From contig NZ_JALJRB010000002.1 in NCBI RefSeq assembly GCF_022968795.1, positions 186,001-250,000 of the forward strand: a stretch of DNA of 64,000 bases, written 5' to 3'. This document shows, one piece after another, positions 1-8,442 of the stretch. The DNA comes from Desulfatitalea alkaliphila. GTDB taxonomy: Bacteria; Desulfobacterota; Desulfobacteria; Desulfobacterales; Desulfosarcinaceae. A program made the position numbers and the translations under genes. The notes under the pieces are model-generated. The model ran no database searches. It saw only the letters and a list, made by a program, of their open reading frames with translations, and had not been told where the DNA came from. Position 1 is the stretch's first letter. Every line of letters starts with the position of its first letter.

Positions 1-176
1 CATCCCTTGTGCGTCGTCTGAAGTTGCAAGCAAACCGTTTTTCCGTGCTGGATACCCTTCGCATGCAGCATCGACCCTGTCAAGCCGATGCCGGCCTCAC
101 GGCACCCGTTGATAAGGCCGTTTGATCGTTCTTCTGTTCGCGCAGAAGGCGGCATGGCACTCGGCCCTTGCTACGG

Positions 177-3050
177 CTACCGGCCCCACGCGGACGCCAT
201 CGATTGGACAAAGCAACCCCCGCCGCCCCCACCGCCGCCGCCGCCGGAGCCCCCTTCGGCACGAACGATGTGGCCGCTGGCGACCAGCGCATAAGGCTGG
301 GGGCCGTAGGGGGTATTGTAGCCACTGACCCGCAGGGTGTAACGGCCGACCTCCGGTCTCTGCAAGGTGATGCTTTCGTTGTTGTTGACCCGGTCGCAGT
401 CGGTGGACCAGTCGGGCGTGTAACGCACATTGGCGCGGATGAGCGCGGTGTTGTCCGAAGGCGCCCAGGCATCGTCGTCCGTAGTTGTGTCGCGCACCAT
501 GGTACGCCCCTCCGGATTGCCCGCCTCCAAAACAATGCGAAGCAGAGCGGCGTCCCCTCGTTCGAGGGCGATGTAAAAATCCCCGTCGCCCAAGACCACA
601 TCCAGCGGGATGGTGTGATAGCCCCATGGCATGAATTGCAGCGTACGGCGCAGTAATACCCGATCCGGGTCCGGCATCCCTGCGAGATCGGCATAGACCA
701 CCACCTCCACGGGCGCGACGGACAGGTCGTCCGGGTCGTCTGCGTTGGCATAAGCAAAGGTGACACTCTCCAGGTAGGCGGGCGTGCGTTCGGGGGTGAA
801 CCGAACGGCATAGCTACGGGTATCGTAGACGATGCCCCCTTGGCCCCCATGATCATAGGCGATGGAGCTGACCGCGGAGGACTGCAAGGCGCCGTCCGGA
901 TAATGGACCGCACCCGACGGGGCGATCAACTGCAGGTCCAGATCGTTGACCAGGGCGCCGTGGGCCGACGGCAGCCCCGGATAGTCGGTCCAGGAAAGGG
1001 TCACCCGCAGCGGCGCATCGCCATCGGTGACCTTGATCGTGTGATCCTGGCGGCCGCCGGTTTCCAGGCCCGTGTTTTCATCATAAAAGAGGATATGGAA
1101 GGGCGCTTCCGGAAATACGCCGTCGCCCAGGTTCAAGCGCCCCCAGCCGGTCACGTTGTTGGGTCCCGGCCCGTAGGGGATCTCCTGGTGGTCGCCCGCG
1201 CCGTACTGCCCCGGTGAAATATCCTCCGCGCTGTTGAGCAGGGCCGCCTTGATCAGAGCCGCCGAAGGCGGATCGAAATCCGCCTCGGTCATCAAATACT
1301 CACGCATCAGGGCGGCGGCGCCGGCCACCAGGGGCGTGGCCATGCTGGTGCCGCCCATCCAGACGTAGTGATCGTTGTAGTTGCCCCAACCGATGTCTGC
1401 TTCCGCCGCCGCGGCCCGGGTGCGGGCGGAGAGGATGTTGGTGCCGGGGGCCACGATATCGGGCTTGTAGCGCCCGTCCAGCACGGGTCCCCGGGAGCTG
1501 AAGGCCGCCAGCCCGCGGTCATTGTTGGACATATGGTCCTCCCGGATGGGGTCGGCATGGTACAAGGGCCCCCACCCGCTCCCCCAAGCGAAGTCATAAC
1601 CCGCCCCCCTGGGCCGATCCCCCTCGGTGGCGCCCACCGCCAGGCAATTCTTGGCCGTGGCCGGCGCGCCGATGCTGTAACCGTCGATCACCCCGTCCCG
1701 GTCCCGGTCCACACCGTCGTTGCTGGCGGAGAAAAGAATCAAAAAAAAGGGGTTGTGCCACATGTAGGCATCCACATCGCGGGAGAATATCGAATAGGCA
1801 CTGGCCAGGGAAGATCCCCAACTGTTGGTGTGCAAATGGGCGCCCGCCAGGCGGGCCTCTTCGAACACCTCGCCCAGATCCGGTGGAAGCCCCTCCAGGC
1901 TGTTGGTGCCGTTCCGGTTGAGCGCCTGTAACACCAGTCCGGCTTTGGGGGCCATGCCGGCGTTGGTGCGCACGGGAAAGTGATCCGTGGCCGGATCGCT
2001 GCCGGACCACCAACCGTTGCCCAGCACCGATCCGGCCACGTGGGTCCCGTGGCCGTTGGTGTCCGAGGCGTTGTCGCCCACCGCACCCCCCTCTTCCACC
2101 GGCACGCGGTCGATGAGCGCCACCACCCGTGAGTTGCCTAGGCCGTCCTCGAAATCCTTGTGGATCTCGCCGGCGACGGTGCTGCCCATGTCCAGCCCGG
2201 TATCGGCCACTCCCACCACCTGCCCTTCGCCGTAGAGCCCGAACCGTTGCCAAGTCGGCCGAACCCCCATGATGTCGGCCGACACATCGTTGTACAGCTC
2301 CCACTGCGGCAGGGTTTCGATCCATTTCACCCCCTCGACGGCGGCCAGGTCGGCCACCCGGTCCGCCGGCAGTGCCACGGCAAGGGTCGTGCCGTCATGG
2401 GATGGGTGGTGGGATCGAACGATGCCGCCCCACCCTTGGATACGCTCAGTCACCACCGCCGGATCGACGCCGGGAAAAAGGTTGACCCGCAGTTCCGCTG
2501 TTGGCGCCTCGGCCTGCTCGTCGGCCTCTTCCCGTAAATAGATTCGGCTGCGGGCCGACGGGCTCACACGATAGGCCGGTTGGTAGACACCCACCCAGCG
2601 CACATGGACCATGCGCTGCACCGTTGCCCGGCGATCGGGGGCCATGCGCGCGATGAAGGCGAATTCAGGCACATAGTCGAACAGCTCCACGCCGGCATCG
2701 GCCAAGGCCGCCTTCCAGTCCGGCTGGATGGGACCGTCGAACTGGACGATGAAATAGGCCGTTTCACCGCCGCAGTCGCTTTGCAGGGTGCTGCTGCGCC
2801 CCCCGTCCGGCACCGCCGCTTCCTGCAACGGATCGAAACTGCGACCGCCGATGTGCAGCAGAATCCCCGGTGCCGTGACCGGTCCCGCTGGTGCCGATTC
2901 CCGAGGCGCTTCGACACGCCCGCCCATGGCAAAGGATCCGAAAGATCGCATCGGGTTGTCCCCGGCCAGGGCCGAACCGATCCATCCAACCAACAGCAGG
3001 GCCACTACAAGGCGCGGCAGCGACGGTTTACCGATTGTTTTTAAATTCAT
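177..3050 (-). CDS. Secreted subtilisin-like (S8) serine protease
   Basis: Predicted exported endopeptidase of 957 aa. Residues 1-29 form a signal peptide (hydrophobic core VVALLLVGWIG, cleavage after ALAG). The S8 triad is visible: Asp283 in VADTGLD, His334 in NGHGTH and Ser569 in GGTSMATP. The region after about residue 640 holds a jelly-roll-like segment with LRVTLSWTD and NDLDLQL, as in the C-terminal domain that accompanies many S8 proteases. The protein ends in a run of about 11 glycines followed by CFVQ and a short tail, a Gly-rich linker plus Cys arrangement that I associate with exported delta-proteobacterial proteins; its meaning here is inference. The ATG is preceded by an AGGA-type site (ctcctacg on the plus strand lies a little far upstream). 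It is divergent from the tetR-led operon. Confidence 0.93.
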   Translation of the reverse strand: MNLKTIGKPSLPRLVVALLLVGWIGSALAGDNPMRSFGSFAMGGRVEAPRESAPAGPVTAPGILLHIGGRSFDPLQEAAVPDGGRSSTLQSDCGGETAYFIVQFDGPIQPDWKAALADAGVELFDYVPEFAFIARMAPDRRATVQRMVHVRWVGVYQPAYRVSPSARSRIYLREEADEQAEAPTAELRVNLFPGVDPAVVTERIQGWGGIVRSHHPSHDGTTLAVALPADRVADLAAVEGVKWIETLPQWELYNDVSADIMGVRPTWQRFGLYGEGQVVGVADTGLDMGSTVAGEIHKDFEDGLGNSRVVALIDRVPVEEGGAVGDNASDTNGHGTHVAGSVLGNGWWSGSDPATDHFPVRTNAGMAPKAGLVLQALNRNGTNSLEGLPPDLGEVFEEARLAGAHLHTNSWGSSLASAYSIFSRDVDAYMWHNPFFLILFSASNDGVDRDRDGVIDGYSIGAPATAKNCLAVGATEGDRPRGAGYDFAWGSGWGPLYHADPIREDHMSNNDRGLAAFSSRGPVLDGRYKPDIVAPGTNILSARTRAAAAEADIGWGNYNDHYVWMGGTSMATPLVAGAAALMREYLMTEADFDPPSAALIKAALLNSAEDISPGQYGAGDHQEIPYGPGPNNVTGWGRLNLGDGVFPEAPFHILFYDENTGLETGGRQDHTIKVTDGDAPLRVTLSWTDYPGLPSAHGALVNDLDLQLIAPSGAVHYPDGALQSSAVSSIAYDHGGQGGIVYDTRSYAVRFTPERTPAYLESVTFAYANADDPDDLSVAPVEVVVYADLAGMPDPDRVLLRRTLQFMPWGYHTIPLDVVLGDGDFYIALERGDAALLRIVLEAGNPEGRTMVRDTTTDDDAWAPSDNTALIRANVRYTPDWSTDCDRVNNNESITLQRPEVGRYTLRVSGYNTPYGPQPYALVASGHIVRAEGGSGGGGGGGGGGCFVQSMASAWGR

Positions 3051-3139
3051 CCTGATCTCCTACGCGAACAAAGACGGTTGGGGTGATGCAAAAGACGACC
3101 AAAGGACATCATCGGTCGCCGCCCCCGAAACCTTAGGCC

Positions 3140-3175
3140 ATCGAAATCGGGATCGGGATCGAAATCCAAATTGAA
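3140..3175. repeat. Hexamer tandem repeat (ATCGRR-like)
   Basis: Six consecutive hexamers read ATCGAA, ATCGGG, ATCGGG, ATCGAA, ATCCAA, ATTGAA in the divergent intergenic region between the protease and the TetR gene. It is seen directly. Function unknown; it may be a slippage-generated spacer or a DNA-bending element. Confidence 0.7.
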
Positions 3176-3188
3176 CCAAATTTAGCAC

Positions 3189-3244
3189 TTGACAGCGATT
3201 CATTTTTCAGCCATGGTTTATCCATCAAATGATGGAAAGCATGG
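3189..3244 (+). promoter_or_regulatory. Candidate promoter -35 and TetR operator palindrome
   Basis: A consensus -35 hexamer TTGACA lies at 3189-3194, but no clear -10 follows. Overlapping its downstream side is a perfect 7-bp inverted repeat with 2-nt spacer (TCCATCA, AA, TGATGGA; 3221-3236). Its arms extend imperfectly outward to CCATG at 3211 and CATGG at 3240-3244. TetR repressors usually autoregulate through such palindromes beside their own start; the gene for one begins at 3272. Assignment of the site to that regulator is inference. Confidence 0.55.
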
Positions 3245-3271
3245 TTGCAACACCTTCCCGGAGACTCCGGC

Positions 3272-3901
3272 ATGCCCACCGCCCTTGACATCGCCCGACA
3301 AGCACCCGACTCCATGAAGGCCCGCATTCTGGCCGCCGCCCGCCGATTGTTCGGCGAGTATGGATTTCACGGGGTGACCACCCGCATGATCGCCAAGGAC
3401 GTGGGCATCGACATCTCCACCCTCCACTACCACTGGGGCGACAAGCAGGAACTGTACGAGGCGGTGTTGACCGACCTGAGCGACGAGATCCGGGGCAAGC
3501 TGATCGAAATCGAGGCCCTGGTGCACGGCAAGCCGCTGGACCAACGACTGGCGGCGGCCATCGATGTGATGTGCGATCACCTGTTCGCCAATCCCGAGGC
3601 GGCCAATCTGGTGCTGCTGAGCCAATTTTCCAAGAACCGCATCGCCTCCACCCTGGATGCCCGCATGGGCCGCCACCTGGGCAACATCGCCGTGGCCATG
3701 GGGCTGGCCGTGGACAAGGCCAATGTGTCGGCGCGGGCCAACGCCCGGGTGCTGGCGGTGTGGAATGCGGTGATCAATTTCGCGGCCGGCGAGGGGTCGT
3801 TCCGCCCCCTGCTCAAACTGGACCGCGACGCCTATGTGGCGGTGGTCAAGGAGACCCTGAAGTTCATCCTGATCCCGGCCTTCACCCGGGACGACCCGTA
3901 A
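3272..3901 (+). CDS. TetR/AcrR family transcriptional regulator
   Basis: 209-aa repressor-type regulator. The N-terminal helix-turn-helix is clear: ILAAARRLFGEYGFHGVTT followed by IAKDVGIDISTLHYHWGDK, the typical TetR recognition helix ending in a YxxxxxK-like motif. The C-terminal ligand-binding half is helical and diverged. I chose the ATG at 3272 rather than an in-frame TTG at 3245 because GGAG lies about 10 nt upstream and the upstream start would fall inside the palindrome. It is the first gene of a six-gene operon: the next start is 11 nt after its stop. The likely ligand is an acyl-CoA from the pathway encoded downstream (inference). Confidence 0.9.
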   Translation: MPTALDIARQAPDSMKARILAAARRLFGEYGFHGVTTRMIAKDVGIDISTLHYHWGDKQELYEAVLTDLSDEIRGKLIEIEALVHGKPLDQRLAAAIDVMCDHLFANPEAANLVLLSQFSKNRIASTLDARMGRHLGNIAVAMGLAVDKANVSARANARVLAVWNAVINFAAGEGSFRPLLKLDRDAYVAVVKETLKFILIPAFTRDDP

Positions 3902-3912
3902 GGAGGCAAACG

Positions 3913-5667
3913 ATGGCGCTCAACCTGGAAGCGGTGGGGCAGACGCTCGGGCCGATGACTAAACACTACACCTGGAAAGACGTGGTGCTCTACGCCCTGG
4001 GGGTGGGCGCCGGCGAGAACGACCTGCATTACTGCTACGAAAAGGATTTGAAAGTGATTCCCAGCTTCGCCATCGCGTCGATTTTCGATGTGCTGGCCCA
4101 GATCGGCATCAAATCCGAGGTCAATCTGGCCGGGGTGCTGCACGGCGAGCAGGAGCTGATCTTCCACCGGCCCATTCCCACCGAAGGCAGCCTGACCACC
4201 AAGGGGCGCATCCGCCACATCTACGACAAGGGGCCTGACCGCGGCGCCCTGATCATCGGTGAAAGCGACACGGTGGACGAAGCGGGCAACCGGTTGTTCA
4301 CCAGCATCTGCACGGTGTTCGGCCGGCTGGACGGCGGCTTCGGCGGACCCGACGCACCCAAACGCGCGCCGGCTTTTCCCGACCGGGCGCCCGACACGGT
4401 GGTGGCGGCCACCCCGGCGCCCAGCCAACCACTGCTGTACCGCCTCTCGGGAGACACCTTCAGTCTGCACGTGGATCCCGAATTCGCCCGCCTGTCGGGG
4501 TTTGAAAAACCCATCATGCACGGGCTGTGCACCCATGGCTACGCCTGCCGAGCCCTGTGCGACACCCTGATTCCCGGCGCGCCGGAAAAGGCCCGGCGCA
4601 TGGCCTGCCGCTTCAGCAAGCCGCTCTATCCCGGGATGCCCATCCAAACCCTGATCTGGCGCACGGAGCAGGGCAAGGCCCTCTGGCGGGTGGTCAATGC
4701 CGAGACCGGAGAGGTGGTGATCGACAACGGCGAATTCGAGTACGGCGATGAAGTGCCGCCCCGGATCCGCTTTGACGGACGGGTGGCCATCGTCACCGGC
4801 GCCGGCGGCGGCCTGGGCCGGGCCTACGCCCTGGAATTGGCCCGTCGCGGCGCCAAGGTGGTGGTCAACGACCTGGGCGGCGCCCGGGACGGCTCGGGCG
4901 ACGGCGCCGCCGCGCCGGCCGACCGGGTGGTGGCCGAGATCCGGGCCGCGGGGGGCGAGGCCGTGGCCGACCACAACTCCGTGGCCACGGTCGAAGGGGG
5001 CGCGGCCATCGTGCAAACCGCCCTCGAGGCTTTCGGCACCGTGGACATCCTGATCAACAACGCCGGCATTCTGCGGGACAAGAGCTTTGTCAACATGACG
5101 CCGGAGAACTGGCAGGCCGTGCTGGACGTGCACCTGCACGGCGCCTACCACGTCACCCGGCCCGCCTTCGCCGTGATGCGGGACAAGGGGTACGGCCGGA
5201 TCCTGATGACCACCTCGGCGGCCGGGCTCTACGGCAACTTCGGCCAGAGCAATTACGCGGCCGCCAAGATGGGGCTGGTGGGCCTGATGAACACCCTGAA
5301 ACTGGAGGGCGAAAAGCGCAACATCAAGGTCAACACCATCGCCCCCCTGGCCGCCTCCCGGCTCACCGAGGACATCCTGCCCCCCGACCTGTTCGCCAAA
5401 ATGCAGCCGGAATATGTGGTGCCCCTGGCGCTTTTTCTCTGCACGGACCAGTGCCCGGCAAGTGGCAACATCTACAATGCCGGCATGGGCTTCTTCAACC
5501 GGGTGGCGGTGATGACCGGCCCCGGCGCGGTACCGGCCGCGCAAGGCGCCGTGCCGACGCCGGAGGCGGTGCGCGATCAAGCGGCGGCGATCACCGACCT
5601 CGAAGCGGGCCGCACCTTCGGCCAACTGGCCGAGCAGGTGATGGATGTGGTCACAAAGGTTCAATGA
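3913..5667 (+). CDS. Hydratase-2 (MaoC-type)/SDR bifunctional enzyme, MFE-2-like but with reversed domain order
   Basis: 584 aa with two catalytic modules. Residues 1-285 are a double hot-dog hydratase 2: YRLSGDTFSLH keeps the catalytic Asp181 and His186 of the motif YxLSGDxNPLH, but Asn-Pro is replaced by Phe-Ser. PIMHGLCTHG follows as in peroxisomal MFE-2. Residues 287-540 are a short-chain dehydrogenase with TGAGGGLG (295-302), Ser435, Tyr448 and Lys452. Predicted roles: (R)-specific 2-enoyl-CoA hydration and 3-hydroxyacyl-CoA oxidation. In eukaryotic MFE-2 the order is SDR, hydratase, SCP2; here hydratase is first and SCP2 is absent, being found on the next protein. AGGAGG at 3901-3906 sets the start; a longer open frame upstream overlaps tetR and is rejected. 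Translationally close to both neighbours. Confidence 0.9.
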   Translation: MALNLEAVGQTLGPMTKHYTWKDVVLYALGVGAGENDLHYCYEKDLKVIPSFAIASIFDVLAQIGIKSEVNLAGVLHGEQELIFHRPIPTEGSLTTKGRIRHIYDKGPDRGALIIGESDTVDEAGNRLFTSICTVFGRLDGGFGGPDAPKRAPAFPDRAPDTVVAATPAPSQPLLYRLSGDTFSLHVDPEFARLSGFEKPIMHGLCTHGYACRALCDTLIPGAPEKARRMACRFSKPLYPGMPIQTLIWRTEQGKALWRVVNAETGEVVIDNGEFEYGDEVPPRIRFDGRVAIVTGAGGGLGRAYALELARRGAKVVVNDLGGARDGSGDGAAAPADRVVAEIRAAGGEAVADHNSVATVEGGAAIVQTALEAFGTVDILINNAGILRDKSFVNMTPENWQAVLDVHLHGAYHVTRPAFAVMRDKGYGRILMTTSAAGLYGNFGQSNYAAAKMGLVGLMNTLKLEGEKRNIKVNTIAPLAASRLTEDILPPDLFAKMQPEYVVPLALFLCTDQCPASGNIYNAGMGFFNRVAVMTGPGAVPAAQGAVPTPEAVRDQAAAITDLEAGRTFGQLAEQVMDVVTKVQ

Positions 5668-5679
5668 AAGGAGCGAATC

Positions 5680-8421
5680 ATGATCGGCATTACCGCCTAC
5701 GGCGCATATCTTCCAAAACTGCGGTTGCAGCGGGCCGCCATCTTCCAGTCCATGGGGTGGTTCGCCCCGGCCTTGATGATGGTGGCCCAGGGCGAACGCG
5801 CCATGTGCAATTGGGACGAGGATGCGGTCACCATGGCGGTGGCCGCCGCCCGGGACTGTTTGACCGGCCGTGACAAACAGGCGCTGCAGGGGCTCTACCT
5901 GGCCTCCACCAGCCTGCCCTTCGCCGACCGCCAGAACGCCGGCATCGTGGCCACGGCCCTCAACCTGCCCGGCACCCTTCTGACCGCCGATGTCACCGCC
6001 TCCCAGAAGGCCGGCAGCACGGCCCTGCTCACCGCCCTGGAAACGGTGCAGGGCGGCGCGCGCAACAACATCCTGGTGGCGGCCGCCGACCGGCGCGAAA
6101 CCCGGCCGGGCTATTTCTATGAAATGTGGTTCGGCGACGGGGCCGCCGCCCTGCAAGTGGGCGACAGCGACGTGATCGCCGCCTTCGAGGGCGCCTTCTC
6201 CGTCTCCTACGACTTTGTCGACCACTACCGGGCGGCGGACAAGCGGTTCGACTACTTCTGGGAAGAGCGATGGGTGCGCGACGAAGGCTACGGCAAGATG
6301 ATCCCGGAGGCGGTCAACGGCCTGCTGGCCAAGCTGGGCATCGCCATCGACCAAGTGGATCGCTTGGTCTACCCCTGCTTCTTCACCGCCGAACACCGCA
6401 ACATCGCCAAAAAATTGGGCGCCCGGCCGGACCAGGTGATGGACAACATGCACGAAGTGTGCGGCGAGACCGGCGCGGCCCACAGCCTGCTGCTGCTGGT
6501 GCGGGCGCTGGAGACGGCCGAACCGGGCCAACGCATTTTGATGGCCGGTTTCGGCCAGGGGTGCAATGCGCTGTGCTTCCGGGTCACCGAGGCCATCGCC
6601 GGCCTGGCCCCGCGCGCCGGGGTCCGCGGCGCGCTGGCCCGCGGCAAGGCCACCGACAACTACGCCAAGTGGCTCAAGTTCCGCGAACTGATCGACCCGG
6701 AAATGGGCATCCGGGCCGAGGCCCCCACCCAGACCGCCATGACCACCTTGTGGCGCAACCGGAAGATGCTGCTGGGACTGGTGGGCGGCCGCTGCCGCAC
6801 CTGCGGCACGCCGCAGTTTCCCAAGATGGACATCTGCGTCAATCCCGACTGCGGCGCCTTGCACAGCCAGGAGGACTACGAATTCGCCGACCGACCCGCC
6901 CGCATCAAAACCTTCACCGGCGATCTGCTGGCGGTGTCGGTGGACCCGCCCCACAAGTACGGCATGGTGCAGTTCGATGATGGCGGACGGCTGATGGCCG
7001 ATTTCACCGACTGCGACTTCGAGGAGCTGCAGGTGGGCCTGCCGGTGCAGATGGTCTTCCGCAAGCGCACCGAGGACAAGCAGCGGGGCTTTGTCAACTA
7101 TTTCTGGAAAGCCACCCCCACGCCGGATGCCGCCGAACAGATGCGCCGCATCCGTTTCGACGACCGGGTGGCCATCGTCACCGGCGCCGGCGGCGGCCTG
7201 GGCCGGGCCTACGCCCTGGAACTGGCGCGGCGCGGCGCCAAGGTGGTGGTCAACGACCTGGGCGGCGCCCGGGACGGCAGCGGCGCGGCCAGTGCGGCGG
7301 CGGATCGAGTGGTGGCCGAAATCAGGGAAGCCGGCGGGCAGGCGGTGGCCAACTACGACAACGTGGCCGGCGCCGAAGGCGGCGCGGCCATCGTGCAAAC
7401 CGCCCTGGACGCCTTCGGCCGGGTGGACATTCTGATCAACAACGCCGGCATCCTGCGGGACAAGAGCTTCGTCAAGATGGAAGCGGAGAACTGGCGTGCG
7501 GTGATGGACGTGCACCTCAACGGCGCCTACAACGTCACCCGGCCCGCCTTCGCCGCAATGAAAGCCAACGGCTTCGGCCGCATCGTCATGACCAGTTCGG
7601 CCGCCGGACTCTACGGCAACTTCGGCCAGGCCAACTACAGCGCCGCCAAAATGGCCCTGGTGGGGCTGATGAACACCCTCAAGCTGGAAGGGGGCAAATA
7701 CGACATCCGGGTCAACACCATCGCCCCCCTGGCCGCCTCCCGGCTCACCGAGGATGTGATGCCCCCCGAGCTGTTCGCAATGGCCAAGCCGGACGATGTG
7801 GTGCCCATGGTCCTCTACCTGTGCAGCGAGGGGTGCGACCACAGCGGCCAAATCTTCAACGCCGGTGTCGGCCACTTCAGCCGGGCGGCGCTGCTCACCG
7901 GGCCGCCGGTGCAACTGGGCCGGGAAGGGGATCCGCCGGCGGTGGAGGACATCGCCTTCCACTGGGACCACATCAATGACCTGCAAGGGGCCAAGGAGCT
8001 GGCGGATCTCAACGCCGCCACCGTGGACCTGATGACGCCGCCGCCGCCCAAGGACCGACCGGCCACGACCGGCGGCGGACAGACCCCCGCGGCCGAGGAA
8101 GCGCCGGACACCCAGGCGATCTTCGACCGCCTGGCGGGCACCTTCAAAGCCGATGCGGCCGAAGGGGTGGATGTGGTGTTCCAGTTCCTCATCTCGGGCC
8201 CCGGCGGCGGGAACTGGTCCTGCGAGATCAAGGACCGGCAGTGCACCGTGGCCGCCGGAGACCATCCCCGGCCCACCTGCACCCTGAAGATGGCAGCGGC
8301 CGACTTCGGCGCCATGATGACCGGCCGCATGGCGCCCATGCAGGCGTTCACCTCAGGCAAGCTGAAGATCGAGGGGGATGTGATGAAATCGCAGCTCATC
8401 GAAAAGCTGTTCACGATTTAA
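5680..8421 (+). CDS. Four-domain fusion: HMG-CoA synthase/KAS III-like + DUF35 Zn-ribbon/OB + SDR + SCP2
   Basis: 913 aa. Residues 1-330 resemble the HMG-CoA synthase/ketoacyl synthase III fold (opening IGITAYGAYLPKLRL). At the place where the nucleophilic Cys of ACYGxTAAL is expected, the sequence is SQKAGSTAL, putting Gln109 there. Residues 365-480 form a DUF35 module with a four-Cys zinc ribbon (C372, C375, C386, C391) and an OB-like part. Residues 493-760 are an SDR (TGAGGGLG at 501-508; Tyr653, Lys657), nearly identical to the SDR of the preceding gene. Residues 805-913 are an SCP2 lipid-carrier domain. Thus the SDR and SCP2 ends of an MFE-2 are present, while its hydratase sits on the neighbouring protein. 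Possible roles: acyl-CoA oxidation plus a decarboxylase, aldolase or scaffold step. Start 12 nt after the previous stop with GGAG upstream. Confidence 0.88.
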   Translation: MIGITAYGAYLPKLRLQRAAIFQSMGWFAPALMMVAQGERAMCNWDEDAVTMAVAAARDCLTGRDKQALQGLYLASTSLPFADRQNAGIVATALNLPGTLLTADVTASQKAGSTALLTALETVQGGARNNILVAAADRRETRPGYFYEMWFGDGAAALQVGDSDVIAAFEGAFSVSYDFVDHYRAADKRFDYFWEERWVRDEGYGKMIPEAVNGLLAKLGIAIDQVDRLVYPCFFTAEHRNIAKKLGARPDQVMDNMHEVCGETGAAHSLLLLVRALETAEPGQRILMAGFGQGCNALCFRVTEAIAGLAPRAGVRGALARGKATDNYAKWLKFRELIDPEMGIRAEAPTQTAMTTLWRNRKMLLGLVGGRCRTCGTPQFPKMDICVNPDCGALHSQEDYEFADRPARIKTFTGDLLAVSVDPPHKYGMVQFDDGGRLMADFTDCDFEELQVGLPVQMVFRKRTEDKQRGFVNYFWKATPTPDAAEQMRRIRFDDRVAIVTGAGGGLGRAYALELARRGAKVVVNDLGGARDGSGAASAAADRVVAEIREAGGQAVANYDNVAGAEGGAAIVQTALDAFGRVDILINNAGILRDKSFVKMEAENWRAVMDVHLNGAYNVTRPAFAAMKANGFGRIVMTSSAAGLYGNFGQANYSAAKMALVGLMNTLKLEGGKYDIRVNTIAPLAASRLTEDVMPPELFAMAKPDDVVPMVLYLCSEGCDHSGQIFNAGVGHFSRAALLTGPPVQLGREGDPPAVEDIAFHWDHINDLQGAKELADLNAATVDLMTPPPPKDRPATTGGGQTPAAEEAPDTQAIFDRLAGTFKADAAEGVDVVFQFLISGPGGGNWSCEIKDRQCTVAAGDHPRPTCTLKMAAADFGAMMTGRMAPMQAFTSGKLKIEGDVMKSQLIEKLFTI

Positions 8422-8442
8422 GGGACCCAGGGAGGTTTGCGC

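Noticed and set aside
3832-8265. Minus-strand open frame of 1477 codons over the beta-oxidation genes
   Set aside because: Gly/His/Val-rich shadow of GC-rich plus-strand genes whose domains and active sites are clear; no family signal on the minus strand.
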